Part shown: piece by piece, positions 1 to 11,020 of the stretch
How the letters are laid out: each line of letters begins with the position of its first letter
How positions within the stretch are numbered: the first letter of the stretch is position 1
NCBI RefSeq assembly: GCF_014904735.1
Contig: NZ_JACZCR010000047.1
Span: forward strand, 1 to 64,000
From: Microbulbifer hainanensis
Lineage (GTDB): Bacteria; Pseudomonadota; Gammaproteobacteria; Pseudomonadales; Cellvibrionaceae
DNA length: 64,000 nt
Direction: 5' to 3'
Position numbers and translations under genes: made by a program
Notes under the pieces: generated by a model
Database searches by the model: none
The model's input: only the letters and a program-made list of their open reading frames with translations
What the model was told of the DNA's origin: nothing

Positions 1-153
1 TCACCGTCCCCGGCGACCCTTGAAGTGGCGCGCATTATAACGCTCCACCTCCTCCCTTCAAGCACTTTCTCAACATTTTTTTGAGCGTTACCAGAAGGAA
101 AAATCCAGAACCATTTCTGAGCCTGGCAGCCTCGCGAAACCAAGCCCGCGGAG

Positions 154-182
154 CAAAAAAAACACCCTCTCGAAAGAGGGCG
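154..182 (-). terminator. Rho-independent terminator after tRNA-Ser
   Basis: Read on the minus strand, an 8-bp stem (CGCCCTCT with AGAGGGTG, one G-T pair) closes a TTCG tetraloop and is followed by eight or more T. It starts 8 bases beyond the tRNA CCA end, so it ends the tRNA transcript. Confidence 0.85.
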
Positions 183-190
183 TTTCTATA

Positions 191-280
191 TGGCGGTGAG
201 AGAGGGATTCGAACCCTCGATGAGTGTTAACCCATACGCCCTTAGCAGGGGCGCGCCTTCAGCCACTCGGCCATCTCACC
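191..280 (-). tRNA. serX: tRNA-Ser (anticodon GCU)
   Basis: The minus strand folds into a class II tRNA of 90 nt. The acceptor stem begins GGTGAGA, the D-arm contains the TGGCTGAAGG type sequence, and the anticodon loop CTGCTAA gives anticodon GCU (serine AGC/AGU codons). A long variable arm is followed by the T-loop GGTTCGAATCC and an encoded 3' CCA. It has its own promoter upstream and terminator downstream, so it is a monocistronic tRNA gene separate from csrA. The amino-acid assignment rests on the anticodon and the long variable arm typical of tRNA-Ser. The gene symbol is generic. Confidence 0.95.
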
Positions 281-382
281 TGGAATCTTTTGCCCAAACC
301 TAAATGGTTTACCGGGCGACCTCAATATGAGGCTCTTTTCTCTGCGACCAACGACTTGCGGTGACCGCTGAAAGTGGACGGC

Positions 383-410
383 ATCATACCAACGGCGAGG
401 CAAAAATCAA
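383..410 (-). promoter_or_regulatory. Sigma-70 promoter of tRNA-Ser
   Basis: On the minus strand, TTGATT (405-410) and TATGAT (383-388) are separated by 16 bp and followed by a GC-rich stretch (GCCGTCC) at the expected start region. A GC-rich discriminator is typical of stringently controlled stable-RNA promoters. The predicted leader before the tRNA is about 95 nt. Confidence 0.6.
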
Positions 411-523
411 TGGGGAATCAATAACTTTTTGAGGATTGAGTGTGGGCAGAACACTAATTGAACAGCCTGTGTGCAATGCGCCCCGGAGGCCCCCTTCGGG
501 TAGCCCTATTGGACTGGGCGCCA

Positions 524-549
524 ATAAAAAAGGCCGGAGATTCCGGCCC
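524..549 (-). terminator. Rho-independent terminator of csrA
   Basis: Minus-strand stem GGCCGGA/TCCGGCC (532-548) with a short loop is followed by a run of T (complement at 525-531), 21 bases past the csrA stop codon. It separates csrA from the tRNA-Ser gene. Confidence 0.85.
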
Positions 550-569
550 TTTTGCTACGCGTGCAGCGA

Positions 570-764
570 CTACTCGCTATCGCCTTCCTCGGAAGACTGC
601 TTCTCGCGCTGGATGCGCTGGTAGATCTCCTCGCGATGCACGGCGACTTCTTTGGGTGCATTTACACCGATGCGCACCTGATTACCCTTTACGCCCAGTA
701 CAGTAACGGTGACGTTGTCACCTACCATCAGCGTCTCGCCAATCCGGCGGGTTAAAATCAGCAT
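570..764 (-). CDS. csrA: Carbon storage regulator CsrA (RsmA)
   Basis: A 64-residue dimeric RNA-binding protein that binds GGA motifs in mRNA leaders to control translation and stability of carbon-storage, motility and biofilm genes. The full family pattern is present: [10 protein letters not shown] at the N terminus, an [11 protein letters not shown] strand, [19 protein letters not shown] carrying the conserved VHREE RNA-contact segment, and a short acidic tail. Length equals the family norm. The ATG has an AAGGAG ribosome site about 7 bases upstream. It lies downstream of alaS and lysC, the usual gammaproteobacterial order, but about 235 bp separate it from lysC and hold a promoter and a structured leader. 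Its leader carries a candidate CsrA site, suggesting autoregulation. Confidence 0.97.
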   Translation of the reverse strand: MLILTRRIGETLMVGDNVTVTVLGVKGNQVRIGVNAPKEVAVHREEIYQRIQREKQSSEEGDSE

Positions 765-780
765 TACCTACTTCTCCTTG

Positions 781-826
781 ATCATCCTGTGATAGTGCGC
801 AGCGGGAAGTTCCCTGAGGCTGCGCA
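781..826 (-). promoter_or_regulatory. Structured csrA leader with candidate CsrA-binding site
   Basis: In the csrA 5' leader an 8-bp perfect stem (TGCGCAGC/GCTGCGCA, 796-826) encloses a GGGAA/TTCCC inner hairpin. Immediately after it (783-792, minus strand) is TCACAGGATG, close to the CsrA SELEX core ACARGGAUG, lying just before the AAGGAG ribosome site that itself contains GGA. Several GGA motifs so close to the ribosome site fit CsrA autorepression, as known for E. coli csrA. The binding itself is inferred. Confidence 0.45.
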
Positions 827-885
827 TCTGGTCATCATAACCGGATGGCGGCGTAAATGGTCGAAATTCGCCAATCACACTATTC

Positions 886-913
886 ATTATTGACCAGTCG
901 ATCAAAATCTCAA
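886..913 (-). promoter_or_regulatory. Candidate csrA promoter
   Basis: Minus strand TTGAGA (908-913) and AATAAT (886-891) with a 16-bp spacer give a sigma-70-like promoter about 120 bp before the csrA ATG. It would produce the structured leader annotated separately. It is supported only by hexamer match and position. Confidence 0.4.
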
Positions 914-998
914 CAGGTCGGACTCTACGCCAAATGACCGAATCGCTATGGAAAGCTCACGGCCGCCTTCACTCTGGTTATAGTTTTGGCGCCTGTAT

Positions 999-2237
999 TC
1001 AGCTCGCTTCACGCGGCTCAGACAGCTCAAACTCACTGTGTAGTGCTCGCACAGCCAGCTCCAGGTACCGCTCGTCGATGATCACCGAGATCTTGATCTC
1101 AGACGTGGTAATCATCTGAATGTTGATATTGTCTTCCCCCAGGGCGCTGAACATACGGCTGGCCACATTGGCGTGGGAGCGCATACCAACGCCGACAATC
1201 GATACCTTGGCGATTCGGTCATCGGCAACCACTTCCCGGGCGCCCAGTTCCCTGGCTACCCGCTCCAGTACCTCGCGGGCCTTGGAGAGGTCATTCCTGT
1301 GCACCGTAAAGGTGAAATCGGTAGTGCCGTCGACCGCACTGATGTTCTGCACGATCACATCGACTTCGATATTCTCGGCACCTACCGGCGCCAGAATTCG
1401 GCAGGCTACGCCGGGGGTATCCGGCACTCCGCGAATCGTCAGTTTGGCTTCATCGCGGTTAAAGGCAATCCCGGAAACGACGGGCTGTTCCATTTCGTTG
1501 TCTTCCTCATCCAAACTGATCAGAGTGCCCTCCCCCTCCTCAAAGGTAGAGAGTACACGCAGGGGCACCTTGTATTTGCCAGCAAATTCAACCGCGCGGA
1601 TCTGCAATACCTTGGAGCCCAGGCTGGCCATTTCCAGCATTTCTTCGAAAGTAATGCGATCCAGACGGCGGGCGCTGTCCACCACGCGCGGATCGGTGGT
1701 GTAAACGCCGTCGACGTCGGTATAGATCTGGCATTCGGTCGCATCCAGTGCCGCGGCGAGCGCGACACCGGTAGTATCGGAGCCCCCGCGGCCAAGGGTG
1801 GTGATATTGCCGTCCTCATCGACCCCCTGGAATCCGGCCACGACGACCACGCGGCCCGCATCCAGGTCCCGGCGCATGCGCTCGACATCGATGCGCTGGA
1901 TACGCGCCTTGGTGTGAGCCGTGTCGGTAAGAATCTTCACCTGTCCACCGGTGTAGGAGCAGGCGTCATAACCGCGCTTTTTCAGCGCCATACTGAGCAG
2001 CGCGATAGTGACCTGTTCACCAGTGGATACCAGAACATCCAGCTCCCGCGGATCGGGCTTTTCCTGGACCTGGAATGCGAGATCGAGCAGGCGGTTGGTC
2101 TCGCCGCTCATCGCGGACAGCACCACCACCATTTCGTGTCCCTGGGCGCGGAATGCCGCGACTTTGTCGGCCACCGCCTCGATGCGCTCAATGGAGCCCA
2201 CCGAGGTGCCGCCGTATTTCTGCACGAACAAACTCAT
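999..2237 (-). CDS. lysC: Aspartokinase (monofunctional, lysine/threonine-sensitive type)
   Basis: Phosphorylates L-aspartate to 4-phospho-aspartate, the first step toward lysine, threonine, methionine and diaminopimelate. The 412 residues start with the kinase signature VQKYGGTSVG. They continue with the GFQGVDEDGNITTLGRGGSDTTG segment that binds ATP and aspartate (about residues 135-160). The C-terminal 150 residues hold two ACT domains, including VSIVGVGMRSHANVASRMF and NINIQMITTSEIKIS, which bind feedback effectors. Length matches monofunctional Pseudomonas-type aspartokinases. It is 160 bp downstream of alaS in the same direction. The ATG is preceded by AAGGAAACACAGAAACC, a somewhat distant AAGGA. 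Confidence 0.96.
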   Translation of the reverse strand: MSLFVQKYGGTSVGSIERIEAVADKVAAFRAQGHEMVVVLSAMSGETNRLLDLAFQVQEKPDPRELDVLVSTGEQVTIALLSMALKKRGYDACSYTGGQVKILTDTAHTKARIQRIDVERMRRDLDAGRVVVVAGFQGVDEDGNITTLGRGGSDTTGVALAAALDATECQIYTDVDGVYTTDPRVVDSARRLDRITFEEMLEMASLGSKVLQIRAVEFAGKYKVPLRVLSTFEEGEGTLISLDEEDNEMEQPVVSGIAFNRDEAKLTIRGVPDTPGVACRILAPVGAENIEVDVIVQNISAVDGTTDFTFTVHRNDLSKAREVLERVARELGAREVVADDRIAKVSIVGVGMRSHANVASRMFSALGEDNINIQMITTSEIKISVIIDERYLELAVRALHSEFELSEPREAS

Positions 2238-2397
2238 TGGTTTCTGTGTTTCCTTACTACTCCCCCACTAAACGCTAGTCGGGCTCGCTCTGTCATGCGC
2301 TTGTAGTACCAATTCGCGCAAGTCGCGCACTAAATCACCAAAATTCAGTGAAATCAACTTGCCGAATGGCAACATCTGCCAATTTGGCCGAAATTAA

Positions 2398-5010
<2,613 letters not shown>

Positions 5011-5121
5011 CCAGCGTAATTCCACTTCATTGGTCAAATTTAATCGTTCAGTTTTGCTCGGGGTAAGCCCCCAGCTGCCGCCCGCGGCGGGTCCCCTGAC
5101 CGCGTGCAAAGCTGCGCTTTG

Positions 5122-5472
5122 TCAGTGCGCGGCCAGATCCTGCTCGCGCATCTCGCGCTGTGCCAACAGGTGTATATGCAGGTGAAAGACCGTCTGCCCC
5201 GCAGATCGGCCATTGTTCACGACCAGGCGATATCCCTCGAGCCCCAGCTTGCGCCCGAGCTCGGCGGCCACCCACATCAGGTGGCCCAGCAGCGGCTTGT
5301 CGTCGCCATTTGCTTCGGACAGGTTGGCCAGCGGTTTGCGCGGAATAATCAGCAGGTGGGTAGGGGCTTGTGGGGAGCGGTCCCTGATCACGATACACAG
5401 GTCGTCCTCATAGACTCTCGGAACCTCAATCTCCCCGGAAATGATCTGGCTGAACACGCTGGGCTCGGGCAT
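5122..5472 (-). CDS. hinT: HIT-family purine nucleoside phosphoramidase (HinT-like)
   Basis: A 116-residue histidine-triad protein. The HIT signature HLHIHLL (about residues 97-103) carries the catalytic histidine, and an upstream APTHLLIIPRKP segment is typical of the HinT branch. Family members hydrolyse AMP-lysine and aminoacyl-adenylates, so placement directly upstream of alaS (an enzyme that makes aminoacyl-AMP) is suggestive, though functional coupling is only inferred. It starts 5 bases after the Trm112-like gene, so translation is probably coupled. Length is near that of E. coli HinT (119). Confidence 0.88.
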   Translation of the reverse strand: MPEPSVFSQIISGEIEVPRVYEDDLCIVIRDRSPQAPTHLLIIPRKPLANLSEANGDDKPLLGHLMWVAAELGRKLGLEGYRLVVNNGRSAGQTVFHLHIHLLAQREMREQDLAAH

Positions 5473-5477
5473 AGGTG

Positions 5478-5663
5478 CTACTTTTCCAGCTTTTCCTCAG
5501 CGGTCAGCTGGCGCGCTTCGGACTCCAGCATCACCGGGATACCGTCGCGCACCGGATACGCCAGGCCGCTGGCTTTGCAGACCAGTTCCTGGGTTTCTTC
5601 ACGATACTCGAGGGGCGCCTTGCTCACCGGGCACACCAACAGACTCAGTAACTTCTTATCCAT
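5478..5663 (-). CDS. Trm112-like small zinc-ribbon-type protein (YcaR family)
   Basis: A 61-residue protein with the Trm112/UPF0434 pattern: [18 protein letters not shown], then [21 protein letters not shown]. In this family the CP.C..L motif may keep or lose zinc ligands; here the visible cysteines are those of LVCP and LVCK, fewer than a full four-Cys ribbon. Eukaryotic Trm112 activates methyltransferases, but the bacterial role is uncertain. In many gammaproteobacteria the gene sits next to lpxK/kdsB, whereas here it precedes the HIT gene. The family call is firm and the function unknown. Confidence 0.88.
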   Translation of the reverse strand: MDKKLLSLLVCPVSKAPLEYREETQELVCKASGLAYPVRDGIPVMLESEARQLTAEEKLEK

Positions 5664-5776
5664 GTCTACCCAACCTAGTTCTACCGCAGGTCAAAAATGA
5701 CCGCGTATAGTACAACGGTTGTCCGGGTATTTCACGGTCTCTTGGGCGCCCGGGGCAGGCGAAAATGAACAGCAGG

Positions 5777-6634
5777 TCAACCAGTGGCCGCTGCGGGTAG
5801 TGGCAACTGTGCCTTCAGGTGCTGCAACAGCAGTTCGCGGGCCACCGGCCCCTCTTCAACCTCATTGAACAGCTCGTGGTAAGCGCCAGCGAAGGAATGC
5901 AACCGCTTGGCGTCGCTGCCCAGGTGATCGAACCAGGCACGGGTCGTCTCTGGATCCACCGCCAAGTCACCTTCTGGCAACAACACCAGGCAGGGTACGG
6001 TGATCTGCTCCAGCCGCGCACGCAGGAACTCCCGCTCACGCAGAAAGGCGACAAACCACTGCAGGGTCACCCGATTGTGGACAAGATCGTCGGCGCAATA
6101 GTCTGCGACTACCGCCGGATCGCGGCTCAACCAGTGCGGGTCTATGCGGTTCGGCAGGGACAGGCGCGGGGCCACTACTGCCAGTCGGTGTACCAGCCAG
6201 CGCTCCACAGCGCTTGGCTCTGCCCCCCCGCGAAAACCCGGTGCCGAGAGGATCAGACTTTCCATGCCCCCGAAGCGGATGGCACAACCGGCCGCGATGA
6301 CCCCACCCATGCTGTGCCCGAGCAGGTGAATCTGGCGCCCCCCGTCGGCCCGGCGCTCGCCATCGAGGTCCCGCCGCACCAGTCGCAGGAAATGGTAGAG
6401 ATCCTCACTGAAATGGGCGAAATCATCGATGTGCCCGCGCTTGCCCTCGGACAGGCCGTGGCCGAAATGATCCAGCGCGTAGACACTGAAGCCCGCTGCA
6501 TTCAGGTAGCGGGCCAGTGCCCGGTAGCGGCCACTGTGTTCGCCGAGGCCGTGGGATATCACTACAACACCGAGCGCGCCCTCGACCCACCAGCGCCGGT
6601 AATGCAGGCGGTTTCCGCGTGAAACAAACTCCAT
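5777..6634 (-). CDS. Alpha/beta hydrolase, monoacylglycerol lipase / lysophospholipase type
   Basis: A 285-residue serine hydrolase of the Hydrolase_4 family. Visible elements: oxyanion-hole SHGLGEHSGRY (about residues 27-37), DHFGHGLSEG typical of monoacylglycerol lipases, nucleophile elbow GHSMGG (about 106-111), an acid in LLPEGDLAVD, and the catalytic His in GAYHELFNE. No signal peptide, so probably cytoplasmic. The ATG has GGAG 6-7 bases upstream. It follows glpK and a class I aldolase on the same strand with short gaps (48 and 77 bp). Such an enzyme would release glycerol from monoacylglycerols or lysolipids and feed glpK; substrate is inferred from family and neighbours. Confidence 0.85.
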   Translation of the reverse strand: MEFVSRGNRLHYRRWWVEGALGVVVISHGLGEHSGRYRALARYLNAAGFSVYALDHFGHGLSEGKRGHIDDFAHFSEDLYHFLRLVRRDLDGERRADGGRQIHLLGHSMGGVIAAGCAIRFGGMESLILSAPGFRGGAEPSAVERWLVHRLAVVAPRLSLPNRIDPHWLSRDPAVVADYCADDLVHNRVTLQWFVAFLREREFLRARLEQITVPCLVLLPEGDLAVDPETTRAWFDHLGSDAKRLHSFAGAYHELFNEVEEGPVARELLLQHLKAQLPLPAAATG

Positions 6635-6711
6635 GGCTCTCTCCTCATTATCTTGTCGTTATATTTATCGATATTATCCGCGTCGTTTGTTGTGGTTTTA
6701 CTGCAGTATCG

Positions 6712-7734
6712 CTAGTCGTCACGCCCCTCTAGGGACTCATCGTACTCCCCCAGCATCGCCAGGTGATTCAGGTGCGCCCGCTGCAACAGCGCCTTCTGCG
6801 CCGCCGGGCCATTGGCCGACTCGCCCGCCCAGGCCGCCAGCGCCGGTTCCTGTAGCGCACGACCGAAGGAAAAGCTGAGCTGCCAGGGCGCCTGCCACAA
6901 CTGATTCAGCGCATTCAGGTTAGCGGTGGCTTCCTCCGGACCCTGGCCGCCGGACAGGAAGTTGATGCTGGGCACCGCAGCTGGAACGGCACGGCGCAGG
7001 CAGCGCATTGTGTATTCCGCCACCTGCTCCGGCGGCGCCTTCGCGCAGGCCTTGCCGGGTGTGGCCATGCTGGGCTTCAGGATCATGAACTCCAACTGCA
7101 CTCCGTGACGGTGCAAGGCATCGAAAACCTTCTGCCAGACGTGTTCGTTCACCTGGGCACTGCGTTCGATACTGTGGTCGCCATCGATCAACACTTCCGG
7201 CTCCACGATCGGCACCACGCCACAGGACTGGCATACCGCCGCGTAGCGAGCGAGCATTTCCGCGTTGGCCGTGAGGCCGAGAGGAGTGGGATTGGTGGGA
7301 CTGACGGGATAGACTTCGCGCCACTTGGCGAAGCGCGCACCGAGTTCCCGGTAGCTATCGAGGCGCTCGGCCAGGCCGTCGAGTCCGTAGGTGATCATGT
7401 CGCCGGGTGCACCGGGCAGCGGTCCCTTACCCTTGTCGACCTTGATACCGGGAACGATACCCTGCGCCGCAGAGACCTTGGGCAGTGGAGTGCCGCTGTC
7501 GTCGGTTTGCCCGAGAGTCTCCTCAAACAGGATGACGCCACTGACATAGTCGCCCAGCCCTTCCGTCGACAACAGCGCCGAGCGGTAAAAGCGGCGGTTT
7601 TCCTCCGTTGATTCCACGCCGATGGTGTCGAATCGCTTGGCGATGGTTCCACTGCTCTCGTCCGCGGCGAGAATGCCGCGGCGCCCATCGACCATATCGG
7701 CAATGGTGGCTTGCAAGTCTTCACTGACACTCAT
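6712..7734 (-). CDS. fba: Fructose-bisphosphate aldolase, class I
   Basis: Reversibly cleaves fructose-1,6-bisphosphate to dihydroxyacetone phosphate and glyceraldehyde-3-phosphate by a Schiff-base mechanism. The sequence follows the animal/plant-type class I enzyme: GILAADESSGTIAKRF near the N terminus, VPIVEPEVL, the Schiff-base lysine in FMILKPSMATPG, and INFLSGGQ near the end. The ATG at 7734 is chosen over an upstream TTG at 7749 because GGAGGAG sits 5-8 bases before it; this gives 340 residues. Metal-dependent class II aldolase is the more usual housekeeping enzyme in this group, so the class I gene beside glpK may serve glycerol-fed gluconeogenesis (inference). Confidence 0.93.
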   Translation of the reverse strand: MSVSEDLQATIADMVDGRRGILAADESSGTIAKRFDTIGVESTEENRRFYRSALLSTEGLGDYVSGVILFEETLGQTDDSGTPLPKVSAAQGIVPGIKVDKGKGPLPGAPGDMITYGLDGLAERLDSYRELGARFAKWREVYPVSPTNPTPLGLTANAEMLARYAAVCQSCGVVPIVEPEVLIDGDHSIERSAQVNEHVWQKVFDALHRHGVQLEFMILKPSMATPGKACAKAPPEQVAEYTMRCLRRAVPAAVPSINFLSGGQGPEEATANLNALNQLWQAPWQLSFSFGRALQEPALAAWAGESANGPAAQKALLQRAHLNHLAMLGEYDESLEGRDD

Positions 7735-7782
7735 ATTCAACTCCTCCAAATCAAATCCTGATCTGAGGATAGGCCCAAAGTC

Positions 7783-9261
7783 TTAGAAGGCGCGGCAAGC
7801 GGCGACCGCTTTTTGCCAGCCGGCAATCAGGTCATCCCGCCGCGCCAGTGACATCTGCGGCACGAAGTCCCGCTCAATTTCCTGCAGGCACCGCGGCAAC
7901 TTGTCGGCGCTCCAGAGGCCGGCACCGATTCCCGCCAGCAGCGCCGCACCCACGGCGGTCGACTCGACCTGGCGCGGGCGCTCGACCCGCACGCGGGAAA
8001 TATCTGCCTGAAACTGCATCAGGAAATTGTTGGCGCTCGCACCGCCGTCGACACGGATATGGCTGATTTCAACATCCAGCGCCTGCCCCATCAGCTGCAC
8101 CAGCTCGTCGCTCTGGTAGGCAATGGACTCCAGCGTTGCGCGCACCAATTCCGCCTTGCCGGCCCCGCGGGTCAGGCCGCAGATGGTACCGCGCGCATGC
8201 GGATCCCAGTGGGGCGCGCCCAGGCCACTGAAGGCCGGGACCAGGTAGACACCTCGGGTATCCGGAATGCTGTGAGCAATGGTTTCACTGTCCGCCGCCT
8301 GCTGAATGAGGCCCAGGTCGTCGCGCAACCACTGCACGGCGGAGCCCCCATTGAACACCGCGCCCTCGATGGCGTAAACCGGCCCACCATCCGCTCCGCA
8401 AGCGATGGTGGTGAGCAGTCCCGGTGGTGCTTCCGGACGTTCCGCACCGGCACAGGCCAGCATGAAGCAGCCAGTACCGTAGGTATTCTTGACGTGACCA
8501 GGCCGGGTACATCCCTGCCCGAACAGGGCGGCCTGCTGATCGCCAGCCACGCCGCAGATGGCAGCCCCGGCGCCGAGGAATGCCTCGGGATCCGTTGTGG
8601 CGAAATGTCCCGCGGAGGGCAGGATTTTCGGCAGTACCGCCTCCGGGATATGGAACAGCGCCAGCAGTTCCGGATCCCAGGTCCTCGCCTCTATGTTATA
8701 GAGGAGCGTGCGGCTCGCGTTGGTGTGATCGGTCATGTGCGCGCAGCCACCGCTCATCTTCCAGATCAGCCAGCTGTCGATGGTGCCGAAACAGAGTTCG
8801 CCGGCTTCCGCGCGGGCGAGCAGTTCTGGCTGCTGGCGAAACAGCCACTGCAGCTTGCTGGCAGAAAAGTAGGCGTCCAGCACCAGTCCGGTCTTCTCCA
8901 GCAACCAGTCGGCTTTGCCGGCCCGCTGCAGCTCTGCACAGATATCTGCGGAGCGGCGGCATTGCCAGACAATGGCCGGATAGACCGGCTCTCCGGTCTG
9001 CCGGTCCCACAGTACCGTGGTTTCGCGCTGGTTGGTAATGCCAATAGCCGTCAGGTCAGCGGCAGCAATTTCGGCGCGCTCCAGCGCCGCGGCGCAGACA
9101 CGCAGGGTGACATCCCAGATTTCACTGGCGTCGTGCTCGACCCAGCCAGGATGCGGGTAATATTGGGGGAATTCGGAATAGCTGCGGCCGCGCAATGCGC
9201 CGCTGGAATCAAAGACAAAGGCAGTGGTGCCGGTGGTGCCCTGATCGATAGACAAGATCAT
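7783..9261 (-). CDS. glpK: Glycerol kinase
   Basis: ATP-dependent phosphorylation of glycerol to sn-glycerol-3-phosphate. The 492 residues have the FGGY-kinase layout: MILSIDQGTTGTTAFVFD phosphate-binding start, GITNQRETTVLWDRQTG (about 75-91) typical of GlpK, WLIWKMSGG, NTYGTGCFML, and the adenosine/sugar motif with VDGGASANNFLMQFQADI near residue 410. It is the first gene of a run glpK-aldolase-hydrolase on the minus strand. No glpF, glpD or glpR is visible nearby, so glycerol uptake and oxidation are encoded elsewhere. The ribosome site is weak (GAGCAG). Confidence 0.95.
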   Translation of the reverse strand: MILSIDQGTTGTTAFVFDSSGALRGRSYSEFPQYYPHPGWVEHDASEIWDVTLRVCAAALERAEIAAADLTAIGITNQRETTVLWDRQTGEPVYPAIVWQCRRSADICAELQRAGKADWLLEKTGLVLDAYFSASKLQWLFRQQPELLARAEAGELCFGTIDSWLIWKMSGGCAHMTDHTNASRTLLYNIEARTWDPELLALFHIPEAVLPKILPSAGHFATTDPEAFLGAGAAICGVAGDQQAALFGQGCTRPGHVKNTYGTGCFMLACAGAERPEAPPGLLTTIACGADGGPVYAIEGAVFNGGSAVQWLRDDLGLIQQAADSETIAHSIPDTRGVYLVPAFSGLGAPHWDPHARGTICGLTRGAGKAELVRATLESIAYQSDELVQLMGQALDVEISHIRVDGGASANNFLMQFQADISRVRVERPRQVESTAVGAALLAGIGAGLWSADKLPRCLQEIERDFVPQMSLARRDDLIAGWQKAVAACRAF

Positions 9262-9431
9262 GGAAGCTGCTCGCGCTTATTATTCTCAACCTCTTCATCT
9301 CGCAGAAGCGACCTTTAGTCACTCCTGCCGGTCAGAGTATAAGTCGGATTCTCCCGCGTCCAGCACCCGATGGACACGCCGGCGGAAAATCTGCGATTCG
9401 CAATTTCTTGCCGCCGGCGCGCGCCCCGAAG

Positions 9432-10076
9432 TCAGTGGGTGGTACCGGCGATGGCGTCAATCTCTTCCATTTCTTCGCCGCCGGCAATCAGCTCGTCGCA
9501 GATCCCCTTGAGCCCCTCGGTCAGCATGGACAGGGCCATGTGCGGACTGCCGGGATGGCGCGCAGCCTGTTCCGGCAGATAGGGAATATGGACGAAGCCG
9601 ACCCGCGGCGGCCGGGGCAGCTGTTCGGCCAGGTGGCTGGCGCCGTAAAAAAGGTGATTGCAGACGAAAGTGCCCGCCGTGTAGGACAGCTCCGCCGGGA
9701 TACCGCTGTCCTGCAGCCTGGCTGTCAGGCGCTTGAGTGGCAGGCCACTGAAATAGGCGGTGGGGCCACCGGGCACGACCGGGGTGCCGCGCGGCTGGCC
9801 ACCGGCGTTATCCGGGATGCGCGCCTCGTTGAGATTGATGGCGACCTTTTCCAGGCTTATCGCGGCGCGCCCGCCGGCCTGCCCGACGGCCAGAATGACA
9901 TCCGGCCCCACTTCCCTGACACGACTGCCTAGCTGCTCTAGGCACAGATCGAAGACGCAGGGCAACTGCAGAGCCTCGACCCTACCCCGATAACCGTGCA
10001 GGGTTTTGACCGCCTCCCAGGAAGGGTTAATGGGTTCGCCACCGAAGGGTTCGAAACCCGTGAGCAGTATCTTCAT
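9432..10076 (-). CDS. pcp: Pyroglutamyl-peptidase I
   Basis: A cysteine peptidase that removes N-terminal pyroglutamate (5-oxoproline) from peptides. The 214 residues from the ATG (family norm about 215) start MKILLTGFEPFGGEPINPSW. A conserved glutamate segment follows (SLEKVAINLNEARIPDNAG), then the catalytic Cys in YTAGTFVCNHLFYG (about residue 141), then the His in VGFVHIPYLPEQ. A longer frame to 10229 is rejected because its start would lie inside the upstream gene. The ATG overlaps the DUF979 stop by 4 bases (ATGA), indicating translational coupling in a DUF969-DUF979-pcp operon. Confidence 0.96.
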   Translation of the reverse strand: MKILLTGFEPFGGEPINPSWEAVKTLHGYRGRVEALQLPCVFDLCLEQLGSRVREVGPDVILAVGQAGGRAAISLEKVAINLNEARIPDNAGGQPRGTPVVPGGPTAYFSGLPLKRLTARLQDSGIPAELSYTAGTFVCNHLFYGASHLAEQLPRPPRVGFVHIPYLPEQAARHPGSPHMALSMLTEGLKGICDELIAGGEEMEEIDAIAGTTH

Positions 10077-11020
10077 AGCAGCCACCAGAGCAGAGCGATA
10101 TTCGCCACAAGAACCATCAGCGCCGTGGGTATCTGCGCCTTGATCACGGCATTCCTGTCGTGCAATTCCAGCAGCGCCGCCGGCACGACATTGAAATTGG
10201 CGGCCATGGGCGTTATCAGCGTCCCACAATAACCGCAGAACATGCCAATGGCGGCCATGACCGCGATGTTGCTGTGGTATTCCTCAACCAGGAAGGGAAT
10301 ACCGATGCCCGCGGTAATCACCGGGAAAGCGGCAAAGGCATTGCCCATAATCACGGTAAACAGCGCCATGCCCAGGGCGAAGGCCACGATGGCCCATAAG
10401 CGCTGACCTTCCGGCAGTATCTGCCCGACAATATCGGCCACCGCGTCGCCGACACCCGCCTGCGCAAACAGGATACCCAGTGTCGCCAACATCTGCGGCA
10501 GCAACATCGCCCAGCCAATGGAATCCATCAGGCGGGCACTTTCGCGCAGCCCCTGCACCGGGGCTTCCCGCGTATACCGACAGGCGAGCACAAAGGCGAG
10601 CACACAGGCGATACCGAGGCTCACCAGGGTGGATTTGGCGGGATCCACCAGCGTCAATCCGTGCTTGGCCAGGAAGGGGAAGCCCAGGGCCCCGACCAGG
10701 GTAAATCCGGGTATCGCCAGGGACGGCCAGAACAGCTTGATACCGAGCCTCTCGGCGCCATCGCGGGCGCGCTGTTTATCCGGCTTGGCGGTCGGCTTGG
10801 CCGCGACCAGGTTGAATCCACCCAGCGCGCACATAGCCAGCACCAGTACACCACTGACGACCGGGGGCAACCAGCTACCGACCAGGAACAGGATTCCGAA
10901 CAGCCCCCAGAAGAGCGCCGATGGCCAGCGCCTGGGATTAGTCCGGTCGAGCGCTGAAAGCAGCGCATTGGCCAACAGCAACAGGCCGGCAACGACGTAA
11001 AAGAACTCAATTGTTAGCAT
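10073..11020 (-). CDS. DUF979 integral membrane protein (putative transporter subunit)
   Basis: A 315-residue polytopic membrane protein of the DUF979 family. Hydrophobic segments run throughout, beginning MLTIEFFYVVAGLLLLANALLSALD, and it has a conserved central GMFCGYCGTLITPMAANFN segment. DUF979 genes regularly sit beside DUF969 and pcp, and the pair resembles the two halves of ion-transporter-like permeases. The start at 11020 lies inside the end of the DUF969 gene (14-bp overlap) and the stop overlaps pcp by 4 bp. The context points to transport of pyroglutamate or pyroglutamyl peptides, which is an inference; no substrate is visible in the sequence. Confidence 0.85.
   Translation of the reverse strand: MLTIEFFYVVAGLLLLANALLSALDRTNPRRWPSALFWGLFGILFLVGSWLPPVVSGVLVLAMCALGGFNLVAAKPTAKPDKQRARDGAERLGIKLFWPSLAIPGFTLVGALGFPFLAKHGLTLVDPAKSTLVSLGIACVLAFVLACRYTREAPVQGLRESARLMDSIGWAMLLPQMLATLGILFAQAGVGDAVADIVGQILPEGQRLWAIVAFALGMALFTVIMGNAFAAFPVITAGIGIPFLVEEYHSNIAVMAAIGMFCGYCGTLITPMAANFNVVPAALLELHDRNAVIKAQIPTALMVLVANIALLWWLL

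Noticed and set aside
1-153. Possible end of an upstream gene at the window start
   Set aside because: No frame with a recognisable product or start could be supported in these bases.
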